A DNA stretch of 64,000 nucleotides from Planctomycetota bacterium (GTDB taxonomy: Bacteria; Planctomycetota; UBA1135; GCA-002686595), in contig JADHOC010000008.1 of NCBI GenBank assembly GCA_016779205.1, positions 114,261-178,260 on the forward strand. Reading direction: 5' to 3'. Under the pieces are notes generated by a model. The model saw only the letters and a program-made list of their open reading frames with translations. It did not search any database and was not told where the DNA came from. Every line of letters begins with the position of its first letter. Position 1 is the first letter of the stretch. This document shows positions 24,935-33,186 of this stretch, piece after piece. A program made the translations under genes and the position numbers.

Positions 24935-25994
24935 CCTGGTCAGGCCCCGAGGGCACCAGGACGCGGTGGCCGGGCTCGTGCGCAGCGCGCGCGAGGGCCG
25001 CCTGCCCCACGCGCTCCTGCTCACCGGCCCCGACGGCGTGGGCAAGTTCCGCGCCGCGCTCTGGCTGGCCACGACGCTGCTCTGCGAGGAGGCTGGCGAG
25101 GCGCCCTGCGGCGCCTGCGGGTCCTGCAAGCGGGCGAGGGCGGCCTCCCACGCGGACCTCTTTACCGTGGACGCGCGCGCCCACGATCAGGACGAGCTGA
25201 CGATCTTCTTCGTGGCCCACCGGGAGGATCGTCCCTCGACGGCGTACCAGGGGACGAGCATCGAGGACTTCCTCGGGCTGCGCGCGGCCGAGGGCCGGGG
25301 CAAGTTCGTGATCCTCCGCGAGGCCCACCGCCTCAACGAGGTGGCGCAGAACGCGCTGCTGAAGATGCTCGAGGAGCCGCGGGATGGCGTGCACTTCCTG
25401 CTCGAGACCGCCACGCCGGACGCGCTGCTCGAGACCGTGCGGAGCCGGGTCGTGGAGGTGCGCCTCGACGGGCTGGACCGCGAGACCTGCGAGGCGGTGC
25501 TCTTCGACGCGGGCGGCTTCGACCGGACCGACGCGGCCCAGGTGGAGGAGATGGCCGAGCTGGTCCGGCTCTCCGGCGGGGCCCCGGGGGTCGCCATGGA
25601 GCTCAGCTCCCGGCGCGCCCCCGAGCTCGCCCAGCTCGTGGGGGAGGCCCTGACCGGCACGAGGGCGGCCCACGAGGTCGCCGCCGAGCTCTGGGAGGTG
25701 GACGGTGACTTCGAGGGGAAGACGGCCTTCGTCCGCCGCCGGGTGCGGGCGGAGACGATCCTCGACCTCGGGCTCGGCATCCTCGCCGACGCCGAGCGGT
25801 GCCTCGCGGGCGGGGACCCCGTCCCGCTCCGGCACGGCCAGCTCGCGGCGTCGCTCGCGAAGAGCGGCGCCTTTGCTTCCACGCCGGCGCGGCGCAGAAT
25901 GGGGCGCGCCTGGCTCGAGGCACGCGAGGACCTGCGCCTGAACCTCTCACCGGAGGGGCTCGTGGACCGAGCCCTCGCCTCACTGTCGCGCTGA
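24927..25994 (+). CDS. holB: DNA polymerase III delta prime subunit
   Basis: Clamp-loader subunit of the replisome, 355 residues. The P-loop-like GPDGVGK (34-40) is followed by F where an active ATPase has T/S, in keeping with a non-hydrolysing delta prime. The zinc module uses C53, C61, C64 and C67 (CGACGSCK). NALLKMLEEP and the SRV sensor region (about residues 138-180) are typical. The start overlaps tmk by 8 bases, indicating co-translation. Confidence 0.92.
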   Translation: MTDLVRPRGHQDAVAGLVRSAREGRLPHALLLTGPDGVGKFRAALWLATTLLCEEAGEAPCGACGSCKRARAASHADLFTVDARAHDQDELTIFFVAHREDRPSTAYQGTSIEDFLGLRAAEGRGKFVILREAHRLNEVAQNALLKMLEEPRDGVHFLLETATPDALLETVRSRVVEVRLDGLDRETCEAVLFDAGGFDRTDAAQVEEMAELVRLSGGAPGVAMELSSRRAPELAQLVGEALTGTRAAHEVAAELWEVDGDFEGKTAFVRRRVRAETILDLGLGILADAERCLAGGDPVPLRHGQLAASLAKSGAFASTPARRRMGRAWLEAREDLRLNLSPEGLVDRALASLSR

Positions 25995-26001
25995 ACACGT
26001 C

Positions 26002-26427
26002 ATGGATCCCCTACGCGAGTGCTGGAAGAAAGACCCTCGATACCGACTCGAGGCCTACAAGTTCCTCTTCGACGCCCTCGACAAGACCGTCCGGCTGACG
26101 GGGAAGGACCAGGCGTCGGACCAGGACAAGCACGTGTCGGGCCAGCAGCTCCTGGACGGGATGCGCGTGCACGCGTCCCGCCTCTTTGGCCCGCTCGCCG
26201 CCCAGGTCTGGCGCACCTGGGGCGTGCACAGCACCACGGACTGGGGGCGCATCGTGTTCAACCTCGTGGACAGCGAGCTGCTGCGCCGCCAGGAGTCGGA
26301 CTCCATCGACGACTTCAGGGACGGGTACGACTTCGAGGAGGTCTTCGTTCAGGCCTACCGCCCGGTGCTGCCGGTCGAGCTCGGCGCGCAGCCGCGTGGC
26401 CCGCTTGACGACCCGGGGGCCTGCTGA
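26002..26427 (+). CDS. Minf_1886-like conserved protein
   Basis: A 141-residue soluble protein that starts MDPLRECWKKDPRYRLEAYK and continues with FLFDALDKTVRL, VSGQQLLDGMR and TWGVHSTTDWGRIVFNLVD. I recognise this pattern as the Minf_1886 family, known from Planctomycetota and Verrucomicrobiota and without an assigned function. It begins 7 bases after holB and shares a TGATG with the next transporter gene, so tmk, holB, this gene and the transporter form one unit. Acidic and aromatic residues are plentiful and no membrane span is seen. Confidence 0.83.
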   Translation: MDPLRECWKKDPRYRLEAYKFLFDALDKTVRLTGKDQASDQDKHVSGQQLLDGMRVHASRLFGPLAAQVWRTWGVHSTTDWGRIVFNLVDSELLRRQESDSIDDFRDGYDFEEVFVQAYRPVLPVELGAQPRGPLDDPGAC

Positions 26428-27713
26428 TGCTCGAGCGCCTGGACAAGACCAAGCGGAACATCGGCCTCGCCGCCGTGGCGGCGCTGCTCCTCTGGGGCGG
26501 CTGGACCGTGCGCAGCGTCCTGAACCCGCTGATCCTGGGGTACCTCTTCGCCTACATCCTGCGGCCGAGCGTCAAGGGCCTCGAGAACCGCGGCCTCCGT
26601 CGACGGGAGGCCGTCAACGTGATCTTCTCGGCGTTCGCCGTGGTGATGACGGTCACCGTGCTCGGCGTGGCGTTCCAGGCCCAGCAGGCCACCGAGCGGC
26701 TGATGGCGGCCTCGAGGTCCGGGCACGACCCCTTCGCCGTCGCGGAGGCCCGCATCGACGAGGTGCTCGAGGGCGCCTCCGACTGGTTACACGACATGTT
26801 CGGGGAGGACGAGCCCGGGCACGACGGGTCCTCGCCCCAGGGCTCCGGTACACCCGGGAGGTCGTTCACCGACCTCCCGGGGGGACTTGCGCCCCTCGCG
26901 GTGGAGGACGCCCCCGCCCGGGATCCCAGTGGAACGGAGCCCGAAGCGGACGGGCCCACCCTCCGCAAGCTGCTCCGGTCGTGGTCCGCGGAGTTCACAG
27001 CCAAGGTCGGGGACGGGGGGTCCAGCGCGCTGGTCGTCTGGCTGCTGGCGGTGCTGAGCAACCTCTTCGGCGGTGCCCTGAGCATCTTCGCCTTCCTGAC
27101 CCTGCTGCCGGTCTACACCTACTTCCTGCTCTTCGAGCTGGAGCGCATCCACGGCTTCGTGCACGACCACCTCCCCAAGCGGGAGCGCGAGCGGATCTCG
27201 CGGGTCGCGACGGAGATCGGCTCGGTGCTGGCGAACTTCTTCCGCGGCCGGTTGCTGATCTGCTTCCTCAAGGGCGCGGTCATCACGGCCGGCCTCATGG
27301 TCGCCGGCGTCCCGCACCCGTTCCTGCTGGGGATGCTGAGCGGCTTCATGGCGCTGATCCCCTTCGCGGGCCCGTTCCTCAGCTTCCTGCTGGCCTACTT
27401 CGTGGGTCTGCAGCGCATGGAGCCCCTGGAGGCGGCGATCTGGATCGCCCCGGTCTACGTGGTCGCCGAGGCCATCGAGGGCTACGTGCTGATCCCGAAG
27501 ATCCTCGGGGACAGCCTGGGCCTGCACCCGGTGGTGATCCTGCTGGCGGTCTTCGTCGGCGGTTCGGCCCTGGGGCTCTTCGGCTTCCTGATCGCGGTCC
27601 CCCTGGCGGCGACCCTGATCATCCTCTTCCGGGAGTTCGTGATGCCCGCCCTGGAGGAGTTCGCCGAGGAGGACAGCCACGTGGACCCCGACCCGGCGGA
27701 GCCGGGCGCCTGA
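26427..27713 (+). CDS. AI-2E family transporter
   Basis: A 428-residue membrane protein of the TqsA/YdiK/PerM family. It has two to three N-terminal spans and a central charged region (about 95-190) longer than usual and rich in Gly/Pro/Asp. The family's C-terminal block follows: FLGMLSGFMALIPFAGP-like and AEAIEGYVLIPKILG, then GLHPVVILLAVFVGG. The start codon overlaps the stop of the preceding gene (TGATG). Family members export autoinducer-2 or act in ion antiport, and the real substrate here is not known. Confidence 0.88.
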   Translation: MLERLDKTKRNIGLAAVAALLLWGGWTVRSVLNPLILGYLFAYILRPSVKGLENRGLRRREAVNVIFSAFAVVMTVTVLGVAFQAQQATERLMAASRSGHDPFAVAEARIDEVLEGASDWLHDMFGEDEPGHDGSSPQGSGTPGRSFTDLPGGLAPLAVEDAPARDPSGTEPEADGPTLRKLLRSWSAEFTAKVGDGGSSALVVWLLAVLSNLFGGALSIFAFLTLLPVYTYFLLFELERIHGFVHDHLPKRERERISRVATEIGSVLANFFRGRLLICFLKGAVITAGLMVAGVPHPFLLGMLSGFMALIPFAGPFLSFLLAYFVGLQRMEPLEAAIWIAPVYVVAEAIEGYVLIPKILGDSLGLHPVVILLAVFVGGSALGLFGFLIAVPLAATLIILFREFVMPALEEFAEEDSHVDPDPAEPGA

Positions 27714-27727
27714 GCCCTCCCCTCGGT

Positions 27728-27744
27728 CCTGGCGCGGCGCCAGG
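27728..27744 (+). terminator. GC-rich palindrome after the transporter gene
   Basis: CCTGGCGC and GCGCCAGG flank a single central G, 14 bases after the stop codon. There is no T run, so if it terminates, Rho probably helps. It may equally be a protein-binding site. Confidence 0.3.
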
Positions 27745-27870
27745 GAGCCACCCCCCGCCGGAGACGCCCCTGGAGGGCAGATCGGGCGGCGCCGCCGTCC
27801 CCGGGGGCTCCCGGCCGCCAGAATCACCTCCGGGGAGCCCGGATCCCGGCCAAGAACCGCCGGGCCGCGC

Positions 27871-27899
27871 TTCGATCCGCCCTCCCCGATCGCTACGTT
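27871..27899 (+). promoter_or_regulatory. Candidate promoter of the OmpA-family gene
   Basis: TTCGAT (27871-27876), a 17-base spacer and TACGTT (27894-27899). The -10 resembles TACATT of the tRNA-Pro promoter, while the -35 is weaker. It gives a leader of about 130 bases. Confidence 0.4.
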
Positions 27900-28032
27900 C
27901 ATCGGTGAGGGGGTCGTCCGACGCCGCTCGTTCCAGGCCCGAGGGGCCCGGCGAGCCTGGCTTCGGGCGTCCAGCCTGGTCGCAATTCGCCAGCGCGGCG
28001 CGGCCTCCGCTGAACAGTCAGATCACGCACAC

Positions 28033-28791
28033 ATGTTCCACGCCATCAAGACCCGGCGCCAAGGCGCCAACCTACAGGCCCGTTCCGTCTCCAGCCGCGC
28101 GGCCATGGCCGCCGGCGCCCTGCTCGCGGCTGTCGCCGTGACCTCCTGCGCCTCGCCCCAGGAGGTCCAGCAGACCCGGCAGCTCGCCAAGGAGTACGAG
28201 AACCAGGTCTACGACCTGCAACGCACGCTCGCTGAGCTCCAGTCGGACAACGCCCGCCTGACCGATCGCCTCGCCAAGGAGCGCAAGGCGAGCCTGATCA
28301 ACGCCAGCGCCGACACCTCGCTGACCAAGCGCATCGACGACCTCGGTCGGATGATCGACGAGATGGAGGGGCCGATGGGGGACATCGAGCGCTTCGAGCT
28401 CGACGGCGGTTACCTCCTGATGATTCAGGACCGCATCCTCTTCGACTCGGGGTCCGCGACCCTCGGCAACGAGGGAATCGACGCCCTCGCGGGCATCGCC
28501 GGTGAGATCGCCGCCACGCCCCACGGGGACATCTTCGTCCGGGGTCACACCGACTCCGACCCGGTCAAGAAGCCGGCGACCCTGAAGGCCTTCCCGAACG
28601 GCAACCTGCAGCTCTCCGCCGAGCGCGCCGTCTCCGTGGCCGCCTACCTGATCAACAACTCCCGCATCCGCGGGGGCGAGGTCGTGGTCATGGGCTTCGG
28701 CCCCCACAAGCCGGTGCGGCCGAACGACTCCGCGGAGTCCAAGCGCATGAACCGGCGCGTCGAGATCTTCGTCTCGGACCCGGTCGACTGA
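28033..28791 (+). CDS. OmpA-family peptidoglycan-binding lipoprotein
   Basis: A 252-residue exported protein. A long signal ends in VAVTSC with C39 as the likely lipidation site. A coiled coil (about 45-95, leucine/arginine rich) follows, then an OmpA-type domain (about 125-252) with IQDRILFDSGSATL, the VRGHTDSDP loop and ESKRMNRRVEIFV. That domain binds the diaminopimelate of peptidoglycan. It resembles Pal or MotB-type proteins lacking the motor part. It is a single gene with its own promoter, and a strong hairpin follows at 28865. Confidence 0.9.
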   Translation: MFHAIKTRRQGANLQARSVSSRAAMAAGALLAAVAVTSCASPQEVQQTRQLAKEYENQVYDLQRTLAELQSDNARLTDRLAKERKASLINASADTSLTKRIDDLGRMIDEMEGPMGDIERFELDGGYLLMIQDRILFDSGSATLGNEGIDALAGIAGEIAATPHGDIFVRGHTDSDPVKKPATLKAFPNGNLQLSAERAVSVAAYLINNSRIRGGEVVVMGFGPHKPVRPNDSAESKRMNRRVEIFVSDPVD

Positions 28792-28796
28792 GGGGT

Positions 28797-28816
28797 GGCG
28801 GCACGGCCGTGCCGCC
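28797..28816 (+). terminator. Perfect 20-bp palindrome after the OmpA-family gene
   Basis: GGCGGCACGGCCGTGCCGCC is its own reverse complement and starts 5 bases after the stop codon. No T run follows. It may be an RNA 3' stabiliser, a weak terminator or a dimeric protein site. Confidence 0.35.
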
Positions 28817-28864
28817 CAACCTCCGGATGGACTGCCGCCGTGGCTGACCTCACCGTGACCCAAG

Positions 28865-28902
28865 GACGACGCCCCGCGCGCATGGCGCCGCGGGGCGTCG
28901 TT
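28865..28902 (+). terminator. 14-bp hairpin with the next gene's ATG in its loop
   Basis: GACGACGCCCCGCG (28865-28878) pairs with CGCGGGGCGTCGTT (28889-28902), one G-T pair included, around a 10-base loop that contains ATG 28882-28884. TTCGGTTC follows. It reads like a terminator for the OmpA-family gene with a weak T tract, but it also covers the start of the SUMF1-like gene and could control its translation. Confidence 0.5.
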
Positions 28903-29919
28903 CGGTTCTGGCTACCTGGTCTCCTGGTCGCGCTGGGCTGCACGGGCAGCGGCGCCGAGGCCGTGCTCGACGCCGAGACGGAGCGGTCCATCGTCCTCCT
29001 CGAGAACCTGGCCTTCGTCCCAAGGGGACGGACGGTGCTGGACATCGAGATCGAGGTCGAGGTGGACCTGCTGGTCGATCGCTTCGAGTTCACCGAGGCG
29101 CTCTGGAGTGAGATGTACGGTGACGAGGACCCGCGCCCCGAGGCCTTCACGACCTTCGCGGCCCGGCGCATCGGTGCCGGGTCGCCGGAGCGCTGGGTGA
29201 CCCAGGCGCCGGCGGTGGGCATGACCCTCGACGAGGCCCGGGAGACCGCCCGCCGCCGGGGCATGCGACTCCCCACGTTCGAGGAGTGGCTGTGGTGCGC
29301 GGCCGGACCCCGCTCGCGCCGCTTCCCGGCCGGACGCCAGCAGCGCGGGCTCGCCAACACCCTCGAGCTGGGCCTGGTGCGGGCCACGCCCGTGGGCGCG
29401 TTCGAGAGCGGCCAGACCCCGGACACGGGGATCTTCGACCTGCTCGGCAACGTGTGGGAGTGGACCGAACCGCCCCCCCCTCCCAGGGGCTGGACGACCA
29501 TCGACGCGGACGCATGGCCCGCCGACGGGGGCGCCGGAGCGCCCGCCTGGCTGCTCGGCGGGAGCTTCTCCACCCCGGAGCAGGTGCTCTTCACCCGGGA
29601 CGGCGTCGCCCTCGCCATGGGGACGACCACGGGGCACAGGGCGTCCGACGTGGGGCTGCGATGCGTCGCTGACGCGACCCGGTTCCTCGGGGACCTCGCC
29701 GCGGAGGAGACGCCCCTCCCGGTGGCGGCCCGGCCGCGGGTCGTGGCCGTGGGCGCCCGATGGGGAGGCCGTGCCGACGAGGCCCTCGAGGGTGCGCGGC
29801 GCAACGTGCCCGAGAGCCCCTGGATCGAGGCCCTGCTCGAGGGCGCGAGGCGCGGGCGCGACGCCATGGGGGGCGGCGGGGCCGCCGCTCCCGCTGGCGG
29901 TCGGAGGCTCCCACGTTGA
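28882..29919 (+). CDS. SUMF1/formylglycine-enzyme-like lipoprotein
   Basis: A protein of about 345 residues with a signal ending in VALGC, a probable lipidation site. The rest has the C-type-lectin-like SUMF1 fold: VDRFEFTEALW, RRRGMRLPTFEEWLWCAA, then DTGIFDLLGNVWEWTE, GGSFSTPEQ and GLRCVAD. These are the structural motifs of the family. I do not see the two catalytic cysteines of true formylglycine-generating enzyme, so it is probably non-catalytic. The start is uncertain. ATG 28882 lies in a hairpin loop, and GTG at 28840 or 28855 in the same frame would also precede the signal. The stop overlaps the ksgA TTG start. Confidence 0.8.
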   Translation: MAPRGVVRFWLPGLLVALGCTGSGAEAVLDAETERSIVLLENLAFVPRGRTVLDIEIEVEVDLLVDRFEFTEALWSEMYGDEDPRPEAFTTFAARRIGAGSPERWVTQAPAVGMTLDEARETARRRGMRLPTFEEWLWCAAGPRSRRFPAGRQQRGLANTLELGLVRATPVGAFESGQTPDTGIFDLLGNVWEWTEPPPPPRGWTTIDADAWPADGGAGAPAWLLGGSFSTPEQVLFTRDGVALAMGTTTGHRASDVGLRCVADATRFLGDLAAEETPLPVAARPRVVAVGARWGGRADEALEGARRNVPESPWIEALLEGARRGRDAMGGGGAAAPAGGRRLPR

Positions 29920-30791
29920 GCGCCCAGGATCGACCCGACCGACCGCCCTGGCAGGCGTTCAAGGAGGCCCTCGAGCGGGCGGGCTTCCATCCGTCCCGGC
30001 GCCTCGGGCAGAACTTCCTGCTCGACGACAACATGGCCCGGGCCATCGCCTCCGACGCCGGGGTCACCCCCGGCCGCTTCACCCTGGAGGTCGGGCCTGG
30101 CTGCGGCTTCCTCTCGGTTCACCTCGCCCACGCGGGAGCCCGGCTGCTGTGCGTGGAGATCGACCCTCGCCTGGCGCCCATCGCGCGGGACTTCCTGGGC
30201 CCCTATCCCGGGGCCGAGGTCATCGAGGCGGACGTGCTCGCGACCAAGTCGACCCTGGCCCCGGCGGTGCTCGAGCGCCTGCCGGAGGTGGGGGAGTGGA
30301 CCCTCTGCGCCAACCTCCCCTATTCCATCTCTGGCCCGTTCCTGGCCACGGTCGCCCAGCTCCCCAATCCCCCGTCCCGGGTGGCCTGTCTCGTGCAGAA
30401 GGAGGTCGCGGAGCGACTGGCGAGCACCCCGGGGGACTCCACCTGGGGCCCGCTCTCGGCGGCGTTCCAGGAGACCTACGGGGTCTCCCTCGGTCGCCTC
30501 GTGCCGCCGCAGCTGTTCTGGCCTCGACCCAAGGTGGACAGCGCGGTGTTCATCGCGGAGCTGCGGGACGACCTCGCCCCGCCGGAGGAGCGGGCCCGGC
30601 GCATGCAGTTCTACCGTGATCTGATGCAGCGGCGCCGCAAGAGCCTGCGCCGGGTGCTCTCCGACCTGATCGGTGGGCCCCGGGCGACCCGGAGCCTGGA
30701 GGCCCTGGACCTCGATCCCCTGCGCCGCGCCGAGACGCTCACGCTTCCTGAGCTACGGGCGCTGGAGCGGGAAGTGCGGGTGGACGTATAG
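29916..30791 (+). CDS. ksgA: 16S rRNA dimethyladenosine transferase
   Basis: Methylates two adjacent adenosines near the 3' end of 16S rRNA using S-adenosylmethionine, a late step of 30S assembly. It has 291 residues with SRRLGQNFLLD at about 28-38, the SAM-binding EVGPGCGFLS, and NLPYSIS, the catalytic NLPY. Start TTG at 29916 overlaps the stop of the SUMF1-like gene (TTGA), and no ATG/GTG before the conserved region fits. dnaG follows closely, so ksgA-dnaG-rpoD may share transcripts. Confidence 0.94.
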   Translation: MSAQDRPDRPPWQAFKEALERAGFHPSRRLGQNFLLDDNMARAIASDAGVTPGRFTLEVGPGCGFLSVHLAHAGARLLCVEIDPRLAPIARDFLGPYPGAEVIEADVLATKSTLAPAVLERLPEVGEWTLCANLPYSISGPFLATVAQLPNPPSRVACLVQKEVAERLASTPGDSTWGPLSAAFQETYGVSLGRLVPPQLFWPRPKVDSAVFIAELRDDLAPPEERARRMQFYRDLMQRRRKSLRRVLSDLIGGPRATRSLEALDLDPLRRAETLTLPELRALEREVRVDV

Positions 30792-30824
30792 TTGCCCGGT
30801 CCCGCCGCTGCGCGGGCTCCTCCC

Positions 30825-32921
30825 TTGAGCTTCGACCCTGACTTCCGCCGCGCGATCGAAGAGATCAAGCTCCGCGCGCCGATCGAGGCGATCGTGGGGG
30901 AGACGGTCGAGCTGAAGCAGAAGGGCCGTGATCACTGGGCCTGCTGCCCCTTCCACGAGGAGCGCACCCCGTCCTTCAAGGTCGATGTCCGCGAGGGGAC
31001 CTGGTACTGCTTCGGGGCCTGCCGCAAGGGCGGGGACGTGATCAAGTTCGTCCAGGAGCGGGGCAACATGACGTTCATGGACGCCATGGAGCTCCTGGCC
31101 GCGCAGACGGGGGTGGAGCTCCCCCGTCGCAAGGCGCGACGGACCAAGGAGAATGACCCGGGGCTGGCCGCGCTCAGCTTCGCGGCGGCCTACTTCCAGG
31201 CGGAGCTCCGCCGGGAGGAGGGGCGCGAGGCGCGCCGCTACCTGGCCAGCCGCCGGTTCGAGGAGAACGCCATCGAGGCCTTCGGGCTGGGGTGGTCCCC
31301 GCGGAACGGCCGGCGCTTCCTCAAGGCGGCGGAGGCCGAGAAGATCCCGGCGGACGCCCTGGTGGACGTCGGCCTCGCCCGCAGGCGGGACGGAAGCGGC
31401 GAGCTGTACGCGTTCTTCCGCGGCCGACTGATGATCCCCATCCGCGACCAACGCGGCGTGACCATCGGCTTCGGCGGTCGGGTCGTTGGGGACGACGACG
31501 GCCCGAAGTACGTCAACACCAGCGAGACCCGCTACTTCCACAAGGGCCAGGTGATCTACGCTCTCGACCGCGCCCTCGAGCACGTCCGGGCGCGGGGCCA
31601 CCTGGTGCTGGTGGAGGGGTACACCGACGTGATCGCCGCCCACGCCGCGGGCCTCCCCAACGTCGGCGCCGTCCTGGGGACGGCCACGACCGAGATGCAC
31701 GCGGCCCTGGTGCGTCGCGCGGGGACCCGCCGGGTCAGCCTGGTGTTCGATGGGGACGAGGCCGGCCGGCGCGCGGCGTGGCGTGGGTTGGAGGGCCTGC
31801 TCCCGCTGCAGGTGAAGCTCGAGGTGGTGCCCATGCCGGAGGGGGTGGACCCCGCCGATGTGCTCATGGGGGACGGCGGCGTGGCGGCCTTCACCGCGCG
31901 GCTCGAGACCGGGCTCTCCTGGCTGGACTTCGTGGTGGAGTGCGTGGAGGCGCGTCGACCCGAGGGGCCGCGCGCCTTCTCCCAGGAGGTGGACCGGGCC
32001 CTGGAGCTGATGCTCCGGCTGCCGAGCCCGGTGGAGATCGACGCGGCCGCCGATGAAATGGCTGGCCACCTGAACCTCCCCCTGGACACCCTCCGGGAGC
32101 AGCTCTCGCTCATCAAGGACCGCCGCAGGGGGCGCGGCCGTCCGGCCGCCGGCGGCCAAGGGGACCGCCCCGGGGGCGCCCCTGGGGCCGGGGCCGGGGG
32201 CGGCGGGACCGGGGCGGCGGACGGGCTGGCCCCGGGGCGCGGCGAAGGGTCGCAAAAACCCCGAACTCAGCCGCTCGACCTCCGGGTCGTCCGGGCCTAT
32301 GAGGCACTGCTGGGGGCGGCGCTGGCGGATGCTGGCCTCGTCCCACGGCTCCGGCCCCACATCCAGGGGTGCCCGGACCCGGACCTTGCGTCACTTTTTC
32401 AGGTCCTCGTGGACCTGTGGGACAACGAGGACGCGGATATCACGGTCACCCTCTTCCTCAACTCCGTTCAAGACCCCGCGGCCCGCGACCGGGTCCTCCC
32501 GATCCGGGAGGAAGCCCGCAAGGCCGACTCCGCCCAGAACCTCTTCGAGCGCGCCGTCGCCTTCCTGGATCAACACCAGCGCAAGGTCGAGGATGCCCGC
32601 CTGAATGCCCTCCTACAGGCCCTGGAGCCCCTCGCCGAGCAGGACGAGATTGCGAAGGCCTACCTGGACACCCTCTTTGCCCGCCTCCTCGAGCTCCGAA
32701 AAGGGGGCTCAGACCCTCGGAATGACCCCGTTCCCGCGCTTGTCGCCCAGAACGAGGTACATTTAGACTCCTCAAAGGAACACCAGGCCCACCTGCTGCG
32801 CCTTCAAGCCCTGGGACGCGCCCTTCACTCGCTCGCCCCCGCTGACCCCGTTTCAGCGGGATACCTCGAGCAGGTGTCACGACGCTTCCAGGAGCTGAGC
32901 CAGAACCCCCCCCCGGCCTGA
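30825..32921 (+). CDS. dnaG: DNA primase
   Basis: Makes RNA primers at the replication fork. It has about 698 residues. The CHC2 zinc domain shows CPFHEERTPSF and CFGACRKGG. The TOPRIM core shows LVEGYTDVIAA and FDGDEAGRRAA. The C-terminal helicase-binding region is helical and acidic. A Gly/Pro-rich linker (about 445-475) joins core and tail. Start is TTG at 30825 (SFDPDFRRAIEE); a TTG at 30792 adds 11 unconserved residues. From about 32240 on, base composition turns less GC-rich and codon choice relaxes, unlike the core. rpoD follows after 265 bases, the classic primase-sigma pairing. Confidence 0.95.
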   Translation: MSFDPDFRRAIEEIKLRAPIEAIVGETVELKQKGRDHWACCPFHEERTPSFKVDVREGTWYCFGACRKGGDVIKFVQERGNMTFMDAMELLAAQTGVELPRRKARRTKENDPGLAALSFAAAYFQAELRREEGREARRYLASRRFEENAIEAFGLGWSPRNGRRFLKAAEAEKIPADALVDVGLARRRDGSGELYAFFRGRLMIPIRDQRGVTIGFGGRVVGDDDGPKYVNTSETRYFHKGQVIYALDRALEHVRARGHLVLVEGYTDVIAAHAAGLPNVGAVLGTATTEMHAALVRRAGTRRVSLVFDGDEAGRRAAWRGLEGLLPLQVKLEVVPMPEGVDPADVLMGDGGVAAFTARLETGLSWLDFVVECVEARRPEGPRAFSQEVDRALELMLRLPSPVEIDAAADEMAGHLNLPLDTLREQLSLIKDRRRGRGRPAAGGQGDRPGGAPGAGAGGGGTGAADGLAPGRGEGSQKPRTQPLDLRVVRAYEALLGAALADAGLVPRLRPHIQGCPDPDLASLFQVLVDLWDNEDADITVTLFLNSVQDPAARDRVLPIREEARKADSAQNLFERAVAFLDQHQRKVEDARLNALLQALEPLAEQDEIAKAYLDTLFARLLELRKGGSDPRNDPVPALVAQNEVHLDSSKEHQAHLLRLQALGRALHSLAPADPVSAGYLEQVSRRFQELSQNPPPA

Positions 32922-33186
32922 ACACTGCCCCTTCCCCGTTCGCCCCATTCGTTCCAGAGCACAGGTTCACCTTCCCTGATCCGTCGATCCACGTCGTCGA
33001 CCCGAGCTGCGCATCCACGGGCGCGCCGGTCCACGTGTGAGTCAGGGTGGTACTTCCAAGCTCAGCGACCCAACCCAAAGGCCCGGTGCCCTGCTCCGAC
33101 GCCCACGGACTGCTGGTCGTTCCAATCCACTCGGCTGTCGCCCCGTTCCCGCAGCACCAGCGGCGCGACGTCCCAACCAAAGCATC

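Larger units (their letters stand above)
27714..28032 (+). other. Intergenic region before the OmpA-family gene
   Basis: No gene is seen in these 319 bases. They hold a terminator-like palindrome just after the transporter (27728-27744), a candidate promoter (27871-27899) and a 130-base leader. The 10-mer CTGAACAGTC (28010-28019) sits 13 bases before the start and recurs 10 bases before ald. Confidence 0.6.

Noticed and set aside
33037..33186. N-terminal extension of RpoD by 50 residues
   Set aside because: The extension is unconserved, and region 1.1 begins just after ATG 33187.
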